Shown here in pieces: positions 43,636-52,621 of a DNA stretch of 64,000 bases. The stretch lies in assembly GCF_001941625.1 (NCBI RefSeq), contig NZ_CP016076.1:6370001-6434000 (forward strand). The letters are read 5' to 3'. This DNA is from Actinoalloteichus fjordicus. Its GTDB lineage: Bacteria > Actinomycetota > Actinomycetes > Mycobacteriales > Pseudonocardiaceae. The translations under genes and the position numbers were made by a program. The notes below the pieces were generated by a model that saw only the letters and a program-made list of their open reading frames with translations, searched no databases and had not been told where the DNA came from. How positions within the stretch are numbered: the first letter of the stretch is position 1; each line of letters starts with the position of its first letter.

Positions 43636-44373
43636 ATGACAGCACCGGAACCGGCAGTTCACGCCGAGGCCCTGCATAAACGCTATGGCGACAAGATCGC
43701 GGTCGACGACGTGAGCCTGCGTGTCCAGACCGGTGAGGTGCTCGGCATCCTCGGCACCAACGGTGCGGGCAAGACCACCACGGTCGAGATGATCGCCGGG
43801 CTGCGCAAGCCGGACAACGGGCGCGTCCGCATCCTGGGCCTAGACCCGCAGCGCGACCGCGCCAAGGTCCGGCAGCTCCTCGGCGTCCAGTTGCAGCAGG
43901 CCACGCTGCACGGGGCGTTGACGGTCGCCGAACTCATCGGCCTCTACCGCAGCTTCTACCCGAACCCTCGGCCCGCAGACGAGCTGCTCGACCTGGTCGG
44001 TCTCCAGGAGCAGCGCCGCGTCCGCTTCGAGAAGCTCTCCGGCGGTCAGCAGCAACGACTGTCCATCGCCCTGGCCCTCGCGGGCAGGCCCCGCGTGGTG
44101 ATCCTCGACGAACTCACCACCGGTCTCGACCCACGGGCCCGGCGGCAGATGTGGAAGACGATCGATCGCCTCCGCACCGAGGACGTCACCATCCTGCTCG
44201 TCAGTCACGCGATGGAGGAGGTCGAACGCCTCTGCGACCGCGTCGCGCTCATCGACGCGGGGCGCGTGATCGCCCTGGACACCCCCGCGGGCCTGGTCGC
44301 GGGCGCGGGCGCGGAGAACCTCGACGACGCGTTCCTCGCACTCACCGGAAAGGAACTGGAGGACTCCGAATGA
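43636..44373 (+). CDS. ABC exporter ATP-binding protein
   Basis: A 245-residue single ATPase domain. Walker A ILGTNGAGKTT (about 38-48), Q-loop VQLQQATLHGAL, signature LSGGQQQRLSIALAL, Walker B VVILDELTTGLD and switch His in LLVSHAMEE. The Asp-Glu-Leu variant of the Walker B end and the DDAFLALTGKE tail are usual in DrrA/NatA-like drug and lipid exporters. The next gene starts within its stop (ATGA), giving a two-component ABC-2 exporter. It is likely controlled by the divergent two-component system. Confidence 0.93.
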   Translation: MTAPEPAVHAEALHKRYGDKIAVDDVSLRVQTGEVLGILGTNGAGKTTTVEMIAGLRKPDNGRVRILGLDPQRDRAKVRQLLGVQLQQATLHGALTVAELIGLYRSFYPNPRPADELLDLVGLQEQRRVRFEKLSGGQQQRLSIALALAGRPRVVILDELTTGLDPRARRQMWKTIDRLRTEDVTILLVSHAMEEVERLCDRVALIDAGRVIALDTPAGLVAGAGAENLDDAFLALTGKELEDSE

Positions 44374-45137
44374 GCACCGCGATCGAAGCCCGTAGGCCGG
44401 GTATGAAGGCGTGGCTGACGCTGATCAGGTGCGAGGCCAAGATGGTCGCGCGGGACACGGCGGGCCTCGTCGTCCCGATCGGGCTTCCGCTGCTGATCCT
44501 GGTGATGAGCGCCTCCTCGGCGGGCGACGAGGTCGTGAGCAACGGGCGGACGGCGCTGGATCTCTTCGTCCTCCCGCTGGTGCTGACCATGGTCATCGCC
44601 ACCGTCGGCATCATCAACATGCCCAGTTTCCTGGCCTACTACCGCCGCACCGGCATTCTGCGCAGGCTCTCGGTCACGCCCGCCTCCCCGAGCATGGTCC
44701 TGATCGCCCAGGTCATCGTGAGCGTCATCCAGACCGTGATCGGGCTGACCGTCGCGGTCGCCGTGGCGTTCCTCGGCTTCGGCGCCAACCTGCCCGCACA
44801 CCTCGGCACGGCCGTCGGCGTCTACCTGCTGGCCATGGCGGCGATGTACGCCGTCGGCATGATCGTCGCCGCCATTGCGCCGACGCCCAATTCGGCGGTC
44901 GCGATCGGCCTCGTCACGTTCTTCGCCTTCGGTGCCCTCGGCGGCATGTTCGGCGGGCCGGATTCACTTCCGGACGTGCTGGCGAGCATCGGGGAATGGC
45001 TGCCCTTCGGCGCGGCGGTCGACGCCCTCGCCGCCGCCTGGGTCGGAGCCGCTGTCGAGGCGTCCCAGTTGATCAGCCTCGGTGCGACCACCGTCCTCGG
45101 CGCGGTCATCGCGGCCGTGTTCTTCCGCTGGGACTGA
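44370..45137 (+). CDS. ABC-2 type exporter permease
   Basis: A 255-residue membrane protein with six predicted helices and the ABC-2 pattern: a basic N-terminal cytosolic helix, LVVPIGLPLLILVMS, a short re-entrant loop region MPSFLAYYRRTGILRRLSVTPASP, and the late WLPFGAAVDAL segment. GGAGG lies seven bases before the ATG. It pairs with the preceding ATPase. The substrate is not evident from sequence. It ends before two hairpins that also serve the convergent ROK gene. Confidence 0.9.
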   Translation: MSTAIEARRPGMKAWLTLIRCEAKMVARDTAGLVVPIGLPLLILVMSASSAGDEVVSNGRTALDLFVLPLVLTMVIATVGIINMPSFLAYYRRTGILRRLSVTPASPSMVLIAQVIVSVIQTVIGLTVAVAVAFLGFGANLPAHLGTAVGVYLLAMAAMYAVGMIVAAIAPTPNSAVAIGLVTFFAFGALGGMFGGPDSLPDVLASIGEWLPFGAAVDALAAAWVGAAVEASQLISLGATTVLGAVIAAVFFRWD

Positions 45138-45311
45138 GCAGGGCACGCGCCAGACGCGGGGCTCGCCGACGCGCCGCAGGTCGTCGCGGGGATCCACCGG
45201 AGGCCGGGCGGACCGGCGAGCTGCACGCCCGAACCTCGCCCGCTCGGGGCAGGGACTAAGACGCGGTCTCGGCCCTGGCGCAGGCCCCGTCGCGAGATCC
45301 GCACCGAGTCG

Positions 45312-45340
45312 AGGCAGCCGGTCCGCCCGACCGGCTGCCT
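45312..45340. terminator. perfect 12-bp hairpin downstream of the exporter
   Basis: AGGCAGCCGGTC at 45312-45323 pairs exactly with 45329-45340 around a CGCCC loop. It lies between convergent genes and can serve both strands. Confidence 0.75.
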
Positions 45341-45403
45341 GGGCGGCGAACATCCCGCTGCGCGCAGCGAGAATCGGAACGACTCGGCGGCGACCGACGG
45401 GGC

Positions 45404-45425
45404 GGGCTGCCTACGGAGGCAGCCC
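45404..45425. terminator. second hairpin before the ROK gene end
   Basis: GGGCTGCCT at 45404-45412 pairs with 45417-45425 around ACGG. It is 53 bases beyond the ROK gene stop on the minus strand and shares the AGGCAGCC core with the first hairpin. Confidence 0.65.
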
Positions 45426-45478
45426 CCCGACGCGTCGACGCCGCGACCCGCAGGCACGCCTGCCGACCACAGGGTCGC

Positions 45479-46690
45479 TCAGGTCGTGACGGCGAAGGCC
45501 CGTTCGCTCGCGGTCCACGCGGCACCGATGACGCCTGCGAGATCGCCCAGCTCCGAGAGCACGATCGGCAGGTTGCCCGTGGCCAGCGGCATCGACCGGC
45601 GATACACCGAGCTGCGGACCTCCGCGAGCAGCTGGTGACCGAGCCTGGCGACGCCGCCGCCGATCACGACCATGCCGGGGTTGATGAAGCTCACCAGCGA
45701 GGCCACCACCTGGCCGAGTCGCCGCCCGCCCTCCCGCACCAGGTTGACCGCCGCGAAGTCGCCCGCGCCCGTCGCCAGTGCGACGTCCCGCGCGGACAGC
45801 TCGCCGTGCCGGGACAACGACTCGGCCAGGAACTCCGAGCGACCGCTGCGGGCCAGCGTCAGGGCGTCCCTGGCCAGCGCCGCACCGCCGAAGTAGGCCT
45901 CCAGGCAGCCGGACTCCCCGCAGGCGCAGGCCGGGCCGAAGTCATCGAGCCGGATGTGCCCGATGTCGCCCGCCGTCCCCGCGACGCCGCGATAGACGCG
46001 GCCGCCGAGCAGGATGCCGCAGCCGATGCCGGTGCCGACCTTGACGAAGATCAGGTCGTCGAGCGAGCGGGCGACGCCCGCATGCCGTTCTCCCAGCGCC
46101 ATCGCGTTCACGTCGTTGTCCACGGTGACCGGGCAGCCCCACTGCGACGCGAGCCGATCGCGCACCGGGAAGCGGTCCCAGCCGGGCATGATCGGCGGCG
46201 CCACCGGCATGCCCTCCCGGAAGCTCACCGGCCCGGGCAGGCCGATGCCCGCCGCCAGCAGCCGACCCGGCACCTTGGCCAGCGCCAGGGTCGACAGCGC
46301 CACCGCCCGGTCCAGCACGGCGACCGGGCCGGAGCGGACCTCGCACTCCTCCACGAGGTGTTCCAGCACCTCGCAGTACGGGTCGGTGACGGCGACGCCG
46401 ACCGAGGTCGCGCCGATGTCGACCGCCAGCAGGCGCAGCGAACTCGACAGGCCGACCAGGGTCGACCGCCTGCCGCCCCGGCTGGCCGCAGGCCCGCCGG
46501 ACTCCACCAGCCCCAGCTCGGCCAGCCGGTTGACCTCGGCCGCCAACCGCGCGCGCGGCAGGCCCAGTCGTTCGCCCAGTTCGACGCGCGACATCGGCCC
46601 CTCGTCGCGCATCAGTGTCAGCAGTCGCGACTGGTCGTGCGTCTCCACCCGAGGTGGCTTGTCACCGATCGGCTGTCTCGGTGCTTCCAT
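45479..46690 (-). CDS. ROK-family transcriptional regulator
   Basis: A 403-residue protein with a winged helix at about 15-65 (MSRVELGERLGLPRARLAAEVNRL) and a ROK domain: LLAVDIGATSVGVAV, VKVGTGIGCGILL, zinc motif CACGESGCLEAYFGG and FINPGMVVIGGGVARLG. The intact GTGIGCG phosphate-binding segment is usual for this class and does not prove kinase activity. The start lies within the end of xylB (29-base overlap; an ATG at 46711 is equally possible), so the two are coupled. It probably controls xylB. It is a different subfamily from the ROK protein at 37254, so xylose use here may be controlled by two regulators. Confidence 0.85.
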   Translation of the reverse strand: MEAPRQPIGDKPPRVETHDQSRLLTLMRDEGPMSRVELGERLGLPRARLAAEVNRLAELGLVESGGPAASRGGRRSTLVGLSSSLRLLAVDIGATSVGVAVTDPYCEVLEHLVEECEVRSGPVAVLDRAVALSTLALAKVPGRLLAAGIGLPGPVSFREGMPVAPPIMPGWDRFPVRDRLASQWGCPVTVDNDVNAMALGERHAGVARSLDDLIFVKVGTGIGCGILLGGRVYRGVAGTAGDIGHIRLDDFGPACACGESGCLEAYFGGAALARDALTLARSGRSEFLAESLSRHGELSARDVALATGAGDFAAVNLVREGGRRLGQVVASLVSFINPGMVVIGGGVARLGHQLLAEVRSSVYRRSMPLATGNLPIVLSELGDLAGVIGAAWTASERAFAVTT

Positions 46691-48101
46691 CGGTGGACTG
46701 AATCCGTCCATGTACTGTCCGTCGCGCCTGCGCGTGTGCTTCCCACACGGCCGAACCCGACCCCTCCTCCGCTTCGAAGCGTACGGATTCCACGGGCCAT
46801 GCCGGTGGGTGCTCCCCGCCTGCGAGCGCCCACGCCGCCTGCCTGGCCGCACCGAGCGCGACGTACTCGCCGGGCTCCGGCACCTCCACCGGCACGCCGA
46901 ACAGCTCGGGAGCGACCTTCTGGACGGCGGCGGATCGGGCGGCGCCGCCGACCAGCAGCACCCGCCGCACCGCGACGCCCAGGTCACGCAGGGCGACGAG
47001 CCCTTCGGCCAGGCCGCAGAGCATTCCCTCGACGGCCGCCCGCGCCAGGTTCTCCGGCGTCATGTTGTCCCGGCGCAGCCCCATCAGAGTGCCGGTCGCA
47101 TCCGGCAGATTGGGGGTGCGCTCCCCGTCGAGGTAGGGCAGCAGGGTCAGCCCGCCCGCACCGGGCTCGGCGCGCAGGGCGAGTGCGTCCAGTCCTGCGA
47201 GGTCGGTGTCCAGCATCGCGGCGGCGGCCGTCAGCACCCTGGCGGCGTTCAGCGTGCAGACCAGCGGAAGGAATCGGCCGGTGGCGTCGCAGAAGCCCGC
47301 GACGATGCCGGTGGGGTCCTCGGTCGCGTCCTCGGTGACCGCGAAGACGGTCCCGGACGTGCCCAGCGAGATCACCACGTCGCCGGGGCCTGCCGCCAGG
47401 CCCAGGCCGGCAGCCATGTTGTCGCCGGTGCCGGCGCCGAGGACCGCGCCGCCGGGCCCTCGGCCCGCCGTCTCCACCGGTCCCAACACCCTGGGCAGCC
47501 GGGGCTGCCTGCCGCCGAAGGCCTCGCCGAGCACGTCGGGCAGCCAGACGCCCTCGCGGCCGGAGAAGTATCCGGTGCCGGAGGCGTCGCCCCGGTCCGT
47601 GCAGGCCTCCGCCGTGCCGCCGCCCGCGAGACGCCAGGTCAGCCAGTCGTGCGGTAGCAGGACGGAGTCGACCCGATCGGCGTTGTCCGGCTCGTGGGCG
47701 GCCAGCCAGGCGAGCTTGGTGACGGTGAAGCTCGCCACCGGCACCAGCCCGGTGCGGCGCGCCCACGTCTGCGGCCCGTCGGCGGCGACCAGTTCGGCGG
47801 CCTGCGGCGCGGATCGGGTGTCGTTCCACAGCAGTGCGGGCCGCACCGCCTCGCCCGCCGCGTCCACGGTGACCATGCCGTGCTGTTGTCCCGCCACCGA
47901 GATCGCCGCCACCGGCTCGGACAGCCCGTCGACGACCTCGGCCATCGCCTGGTTGCAGGCGGTCCACCAGTGTTCGGCGTCCACCTCGGTGCCGTCGGGA
48001 TGCGCGGCGCGGGCCTGGCCGAGAATGCGGCCACTGTCCGCGTCCACCGCCAGCACCTTCGTCGACTGGGTTGAACTATCGATTCCGAGCACCACGGTCA
48101 T
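46662..48101 (-). CDS. xylB: xylulokinase
   Basis: Phosphorylates D-xylulose, the product of xylA, to xylulose 5-phosphate. At 479 residues it has the usual FGGY length. Motifs: GIDSSTQSTKVLAVD (phosphate loop), ISVAGQQHGMVTVD, LLWNDTRSAPQA (substrate Asp), GAGTGDNMAAGLGLAAGPGD, and LLVGGAARSAAVQ. The ATG at 48101 begins the conserved MTVVLGIDSS; the upstream open extension has no protein character. It lies 14 kb from xylA, separated by unrelated regulators and exporter genes, which is unusual because the two are often adjacent. Confidence 0.95.
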   Translation of the reverse strand: MTVVLGIDSSTQSTKVLAVDADSGRILGQARAAHPDGTEVDAEHWWTACNQAMAEVVDGLSEPVAAISVAGQQHGMVTVDAAGEAVRPALLWNDTRSAPQAAELVAADGPQTWARRTGLVPVASFTVTKLAWLAAHEPDNADRVDSVLLPHDWLTWRLAGGGTAEACTDRGDASGTGYFSGREGVWLPDVLGEAFGGRQPRLPRVLGPVETAGRGPGGAVLGAGTGDNMAAGLGLAAGPGDVVISLGTSGTVFAVTEDATEDPTGIVAGFCDATGRFLPLVCTLNAARVLTAAAAMLDTDLAGLDALALRAEPGAGGLTLLPYLDGERTPNLPDATGTLMGLRRDNMTPENLARAAVEGMLCGLAEGLVALRDLGVAVRRVLLVGGAARSAAVQKVAPELFGVPVEVPEPGEYVALGAARQAAWALAGGEHPPAWPVESVRFEAEEGSGSAVWEAHAQARRTVHGRIQSTDGSTETADR

Positions 48102-48442
48102 GACTGCTGATTCAACCTCACGATGGCGGTCAGGCGACAGGGACGAGCGACTGATCCTCTGCGGAGACCGCCCGACGCGGCGGCCGAGCCTGACAGACGC
48201 CTGACGGCGTCGCGTCGCCGTCGTCATCGGGCCAGACGCGGTGAGCAGCGCCGACACCGCAGGATGTGGCGGGCCTCCGACGTCAGTCGACGACAGGCGC
48301 CGGGATTCGCGGGACACGGTCGGCGACTGCCGGCCGGGCGACCGGACCGGGTCAGGTCAGGTCGAGTCCGGCGGCGGGGGTGCCCCGTCGGCCGCCGGAC
48401 CAGGCAGGCCCGCCTCGTTCTGCACGGCGGTCGCGGATCGAC
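48102..48442. other. intergenic region upstream of xylB
   Basis: About 340 bases between the xylB start and the TetR gene end. It must hold the xylB promoter and a terminator for the TetR gene, but I find no confident boxes, no perfect hairpin and no gene. Confidence 0.4.
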
Positions 48443-49072
48443 TCACTCGGTCGGCGCGGTGTCGTCATCCGGTGCCGCACCGACCGGCACCCCGCGGAGG
48501 AGGGCCAGCGCCGTGTCGAGCCCGCGCGTCGCCGCCGCCACCGAGCCGTCGCGACCGGCGAGCAGGGACAGTGTCATTCCCTCCGACAGCAGCCGGAGCA
48601 GCCGGGCCGCCCCCTCCAGGTCATGGCCTGCCGGGATCTGGCCGATCTGCTCGGCCGCCTGCAGAAGAGCGAGCATGTCTCGATAGGACTGCGCGTCGTC
48701 CTCCGCAATCATCTCGGCGATCTCGGGACGGCTGCCGAAGCGTTCACCGAAGGCGATGATGAACCGCCAGTCCGCGCGCCGCTCCTCGTCCATCGGCAGC
48801 GCGGCCCGCAGCAGGATGAGAAACGGCTGTTGCTGCCGCTGTTCCACCGCCTCGGTGATCCGGCGGGCCATCGCGTCGATGCACGCGCGATAGGTGAACA
48901 GCAGCAGCTCGTCCTTCGTCTCGAAGAGCCGCTGGACCATCCCCAGCGAAACCCCTGCCTCGGTGGCCACCGCCCGCATCGAGGCCGCGTCCATGCCCTC
49001 CGATACGACGACGCGCAGCAGCCCCGCCGCGATCTGCCGCCGTCGCTCCGCCCGATTCGCGGTGCTCGCCAC
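48443..49072 (-). CDS. TetR-family transcriptional regulator
   Basis: A 209-residue regulator with a standard N-terminal helix-turn-helix (IAAGLLRVVVSEGMDAASMRAVATEAGVSLGMVQRLFETKDELL, about 14-57) and a C-terminal domain of the BetI/TetR_C_6 kind. The GTG start has GGAGG nine bases upstream. It is divergent from the two PH-domain genes, and the space between carries twin CGATAC-N4-GTATCG palindromes, its probable binding sites, so it should control itself and the PH-domain operon. Confidence 0.9.
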   Translation of the reverse strand: MASTANRAERRRQIAAGLLRVVVSEGMDAASMRAVATEAGVSLGMVQRLFETKDELLLFTYRACIDAMARRITEAVEQRQQQPFLILLRAALPMDEERRADWRFIIAFGERFGSRPEIAEMIAEDDAQSYRDMLALLQAAEQIGQIPAGHDLEGAARLLRLLSEGMTLSLLAGRDGSVAAATRGLDTALALLRGVPVGAAPDDDTAPTE

Positions 49073-49100
49073 CTGGTGAAACCTCCAGTCTCCCCATCAT

Positions 49101-49138
49101 CGATACAGGCGTATCGATTTACCGATACAATCGTATCG
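49101..49138. promoter_or_regulatory. paired TetR operators
   Basis: Two palindromes, CGATAC-AGGC-GTATCG (49101-49116) and CGATAC-AATC-GTATCG (49123-49138), have identical arms and centres 22 bases apart, two helical turns. The second contains TACAAT (49126-49131), a possible -10 box for the plus-strand gene 33 bases on. They sit between the divergent TetR and PH-domain genes. Confidence 0.85.
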
Positions 49139-49170
49139 ATCTTACCGCCGTTCCAGGAAGAGGCGACGCC

Positions 49171-49680
49171 ATGGCCGCCGCACGACCGTTCCGCCTACGA
49201 CCGCCCCGACACCGGCTCGACCGCCGAGCAGTCGGGTGGTGGTCCGCCAGGGCGGTCCTGCTCGCGCTCCCGCCCGTGCTGCTCCTCGCCCTGCTGGCCT
49301 GGCTCATCGAACCCGCGAGGTTCTGGCTGGCCATGCCCGCCTGCGTCCTCGCCGTGCCGGGACTGGCGTATCTGCTGGTGATGCCGCATTGGCGGTACCG
49401 CGTGCACCGCTGGGAGACCACGGAGATCGCCGTCTACACCCGCAGCGGGTGGTTCTGGGAACAGTCGCGGATCGCCCCGCTGGCGAGGATTCAGACCGTG
49501 GACACCCTGCGCGGCCCGCTGGAGCGGATGTTCGGGCTCGCGACGGTCACCGTCACCACCGCCTCGGCGCGCGGCGCACTCACCATCGCGGGTTTGGATC
49601 ACACCCTGGCGGAGGAGATCGCCGAGCGGCTCACCGAGCAGACCCAGGCCGCCGAGGACGTGACGGGAGACGCGACATGA
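49171..49680 (+). CDS. bacterial PH domain protein (YdbS-like)
   Basis: A 169-residue membrane protein. A basic N-terminus is followed by two membrane helices (about 27-46 and 52-70, VLLALPPVLLLALLAWL) and a bPH2 (DUF304) domain (about 75-155: YRVHRWETTEIAVYTRSGWFW, PLARIQTVDTLRGPLERMFGLATVTV). In Bacillus the YdbS/YdbT pair is linked to resistance to membrane-active peptides; that role is only a guide here. It overlaps the next gene by ATGA and is divergent from a TetR regulator with two operators between them. Confidence 0.85.
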   Translation: MAAARPFRLRPPRHRLDRRAVGWWSARAVLLALPPVLLLALLAWLIEPARFWLAMPACVLAVPGLAYLLVMPHWRYRVHRWETTEIAVYTRSGWFWEQSRIAPLARIQTVDTLRGPLERMFGLATVTVTTASARGALTIAGLDHTLAEEIAERLTEQTQAAEDVTGDAT

Positions 49681-51152
49681 CCGCCGCCGACGAGCGCTGG
49701 CATCGCATCGACCCACGCACCCCCGTGGTGAGCTGCGGCTACCTCTTCGCACTCGTCCTACCCGTGACCGCGCTGCTGATCTATCGGGGCGTACCGGGCT
49801 GGATCATCTGGCTGAGCGTGGCGCCGCCGACGATCCTGATTCCGCTGTACGAGGTGCTGCGGGCACGGATGACCCGGTATCGCGTGGCGGACGGCCGCTT
49901 CGAACTGCGCAAGGGCGTCGTCTTCCGCAGCAGGCGCAGCGTGTCCCTCGATCGGGTACGCAGCGTGGACGCCACCGCCGAGCCGCTCGGCAGGCTGCTC
50001 GGGGTGACCAGCGTCCGCATCGGCACCGGGGAGAACGTCACCGACGAGGACTCGGCGCTGCGCGTCTTCGCGCTCGGGCGGTCGGTGGCTCACGAGCTCC
50101 GGGCAGCGCTGCTTCCTCGGCAGGCGACCGAGCGGCAGACCGTCGTGCTGGCCCGCTGGGAGATCGCCTGGCTGCGGTTCGCGCCCTTCTCCTTCGTGAA
50201 CCCGCTGCTCGGGCTCGCCGCGTTCGGCGGCGGCTACGAACTGCTCGACATGCTCGGCGTCGACGTGGACGGCACGGTGATCCCGGCGGCGTTCGCGACG
50301 CTCGCGGAGTTTCCGCTGTGGCTGAGCATCGGCGGGCTGGTCCTGCTCGCGCTGGCGATCGGGACGGTGGCCGCCGTCGCGCTCTACGTCGAGTCGTGGT
50401 GGCGGCATCGGCTCACCCTGTCGCCCGCTGCGATCCAGGTGCGGCGCGGCCTGCTTACCACCCGGAACATCACCCTCGAACGCAGCCGCCTGATCGGCGT
50501 GCAGCTCCGGGAGCCGCTGTCGCTGCGCTGGGCGGGCGCCGCCTCGGTTCGAGCCGTCGCCACCGGACTCGGCCGCGACGACGACGAGCAGAGCAAGGAC
50601 CGCAGCACCCTGCTCCCCCCGGTGCGCTGGTCGCCTGCGCGGCAGGTCGCGGCTCGGATCATCGGGCGCGAGGCCTTCCCCGTCGACGCGGTTGATCTGC
50701 GGCCCCATCCTCGAGCGGCCCGACGACGCCGGATCGGCTGGGCGCTGGCCGGGGTGGCGGCACCGCTCGCCGTGCTGCTCCTGCTCGGCGTGCTGCTCAC
50801 CGACGTCCTGCTGCACATCGGCTGGTGGTTCGCCGGATTCGCACTGCCCGTCGCCCTGCTGCTGGCCCTGGACGCCTACCGCAGTCTCGGCCACGCCCAC
50901 GACGCCGAGTTCCTGGTGTCCAGGAAGGGGTCGGTGAGCCGGTGCACGACGGCCCTGCGGCGCACCGACGTCATCGGCGTGACGATCAGCCGGTCCCCGT
51001 TCCAACGCCGCAGCAGTCTGATCAACCTGACGGCCACCATCGCGGGCGGCAACGGCGCGTACCGGGTGCCCGACACCGATCAGGACGAGGGGCTGGAGTT
51101 CGCCCGGCACGCCGTCGGCGGACTCATCACGCCGTTCCTGATCCGCGACTGA
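49677..51152 (+). CDS. bacterial PH domain protein (YdbT-like, tandem domains)
   Basis: A 491-residue membrane protein with three bPH2/DUF304 domains, each next to a pair of hydrophobic helices. Domain 1 is near 62-140 (YRVADGRFELRKGVVFRSRRSVSLDRVRSVD), domain 2 near 240-310 (RLTLSPAAIQVRRGLLTTRNITLERSRLIGVQ) and domain 3 near 405-475 (EFLVSRKGSVSRCTTALRRTDVIGVTI). The ATG lies in the stop of the YdbS-like gene, with GGGAG upstream. The two proteins probably form one membrane complex. No terminator is clear in the 220 bases before the convergent mnhG. Confidence 0.87.
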   Translation: MTAADERWHRIDPRTPVVSCGYLFALVLPVTALLIYRGVPGWIIWLSVAPPTILIPLYEVLRARMTRYRVADGRFELRKGVVFRSRRSVSLDRVRSVDATAEPLGRLLGVTSVRIGTGENVTDEDSALRVFALGRSVAHELRAALLPRQATERQTVVLARWEIAWLRFAPFSFVNPLLGLAAFGGGYELLDMLGVDVDGTVIPAAFATLAEFPLWLSIGGLVLLALAIGTVAAVALYVESWWRHRLTLSPAAIQVRRGLLTTRNITLERSRLIGVQLREPLSLRWAGAASVRAVATGLGRDDDEQSKDRSTLLPPVRWSPARQVAARIIGREAFPVDAVDLRPHPRAARRRRIGWALAGVAAPLAVLLLLGVLLTDVLLHIGWWFAGFALPVALLLALDAYRSLGHAHDAEFLVSRKGSVSRCTTALRRTDVIGVTISRSPFQRRSSLINLTATIAGGNGAYRVPDTDQDEGLEFARHAVGGLITPFLIRD

Positions 51153-51373
51153 CGTCGAGGGCGTCGCCGCGATCCGACGTCGCCGGGCGGGACGGCGCCG
51201 GACGGCGGGACACCGGCGGAAGCGCACCCCCGTGGCGATCGACGACGGATCGATCGGCGCACAGCCCGAGGTGGGAAGGCGCCCACCAAGCCGGTCGGGG
51301 CGGCAAGGCCGCCGATGCCCACCGCCTCGGCGGCGACCCGCGCCGCCCCGGCCGAGGGCCGCCGCGCCCGACC

Positions 51374-51736
51374 TCAGCCCACCGAGCCGCTCTCCCCGCG
51401 CTTCTCCTTGGCCAGTCGTTCACCCAGCTCGTCGATCACCAGCGACTCCGACCGGATCGCACCGGAGCGGTAGGCCGCCCGCCCCACCATCTGCGACAAC
51501 ACCGGCGCGGTGATCATCTGGAACAGGCCGACCAGGATCAGCCCGGAGGCGTAGATGAACTCCAGCTGGATCGCGGTGCCGATCAACAGCAGCAGCAGGC
51601 CGAGAGTCTGCGGCTTGGTGGCGGCCTGGAGCCGGGAGGTGACGTCGGGGAACCACAACACACCGAGGGCACCGAGGACGCAGAACATCGCGCCCCCGAT
51701 GAGGCAGATCGAGGACACCACATCCGCGAGGCTCAT
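51374..51736 (-). CDS. mnhG: Na+/H+ antiporter subunit G
   Basis: A 120-residue subunit with three membrane helices and the PhaG/MnhG pattern (SSICLIGGAMFCVLGALGVLWFPDV, SRLQAATKPQTLGLLLLL). It belongs to the seven-subunit Mrp/Mnh complex, which exchanges sodium for protons and supports pH and salt tolerance. It is the last gene of the operon and overlaps mnhF by ATGA. Confidence 0.93.
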   Translation of the reverse strand: MSLADVVSSICLIGGAMFCVLGALGVLWFPDVTSRLQAATKPQTLGLLLLLIGTAIQLEFIYASGLILVGLFQMITAPVLSQMVGRAAYRSGAIRSESLVIDELGERLAKEKRGESGSVG

Positions 51737-51999
51737 CGATGCGTCCCCTTCCGCTCGACCATTCGCACGGCCGTCATCGAGCCGACGAAGCCCAGCAGCG
51801 TCACCGCGACGAGCAGGGCGATGTTGGAGCCGTCGGCCTGGACGGCCATGCCCACCGCCGTGCCGCCGACGATCAGGATCACGAACACGTCCACCGCCAC
51901 GATGCGGTCGAGCGTCGTCGGCCCCCGCACCAGCCGGACCACGATGATCAGGCCTGCCACACAGAGCAGCGCCAACGTGATCGCGAAGACGATCTCCAT
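51733..51999 (-). CDS. mnhF: Na+/H+ antiporter subunit F
   Basis: An 88-residue subunit with three helices: LALLCVAGLIIVVRLVRGPTTLDRIVAVD, the family's best-conserved stretch, then two more hydrophobic segments. The ATG at 51999 has GAGG nine bases upstream and is one base after the mnhE stop. The usual length for MnhF is about 90 residues, so an upstream-extended reading is not needed. Confidence 0.93.
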   Translation of the reverse strand: MEIVFAITLALLCVAGLIIVVRLVRGPTTLDRIVAVDVFVILIVGGTAVGMAVQADGSNIALLVAVTLLGFVGSMTAVRMVERKGTHR

Positions 52000-52000
52000 C

Positions 52001-52621
52001 TCAGCCGTCCTCTCTGCCGGTGGAGCCCCCGGCCCGATCGCCGAGTGCTTCCGGGGTGTCCGCCGACTTCGGCGGCACCAGGTGGTCCAGGGCCAGGACG
52101 TCCTCGTCCGATCCGATGGCGAGCACCACCAGGCGCTGCAACCCCAGGACCTCACGCCGGACCCGGTCCGCGTGGGCGCTGTCTCGGAGTCCGACGGCAT
52201 AGACGTAGAAGACCCTCTGCGATCGATCGATCTGCAGGACGAACTTGCCGGGACCCAGCGAGACGAGGTTGGCCGCGGCGACCACCACGTGATCGATGTC
52301 GGAGGGCACCGGCACCGCGATGATGCCCGCCTTGGTGCGCGGGCCGTACCGGATCGACTCCCAGGCGACCTGCAGGGCCGAGGTGAACAGGTCCACCAGC
52401 AGCCAGACCAGCAGGTACAGCAGCCGCAGCGGGCGGACCCGCAGGCGAGTCGCGATCGCGGGCATGGGGAAGGTCATCACCACCCCGATCGCGATGATCA
52501 GCCCCGCCAGCGCGGTCGGGACGTCGAGCGTGCCCCAGAGCAGCACCCACACCACGGTGAGCCAGAGGATCAGCGGCAACCGCAGCCAGGCGTGGCGACG
52601 AGCCTTGCGTGTCATGGTCAT
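52001..52621 (-). CDS. mnhE: Na+/H+ antiporter subunit E
   Basis: A 206-residue subunit. After a basic start, two or three membrane helices fill 14-95 (LPLILWLTVVWVLLWGTLDVP, LRLLYLLVWLLVDLFTSALQVA), then a cytosolic domain with SLGPGKFVLQIDR, the MnhE signature region. The C-terminal 45 residues exceed the family norm and are acidic and disordered. The ATG overlaps the mnhD stop by four bases. Confidence 0.92.
   Translation of the reverse strand: MTMTRKARRHAWLRLPLILWLTVVWVLLWGTLDVPTALAGLIIAIGVVMTFPMPAIATRLRVRPLRLLYLLVWLLVDLFTSALQVAWESIRYGPRTKAGIIAVPVPSDIDHVVVAAANLVSLGPGKFVLQIDRSQRVFYVYAVGLRDSAHADRVRREVLGLQRLVVLAIGSDEDVLALDHLVPPKSADTPEALGDRAGGSTGREDG

Noticed and set aside
41784-45137. A drug-biosynthesis cluster around the two-component system and exporter
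   Set aside because: Only regulator and exporter genes are present; no biosynthetic enzyme adjoins them, so a natural-product cluster is not supported.
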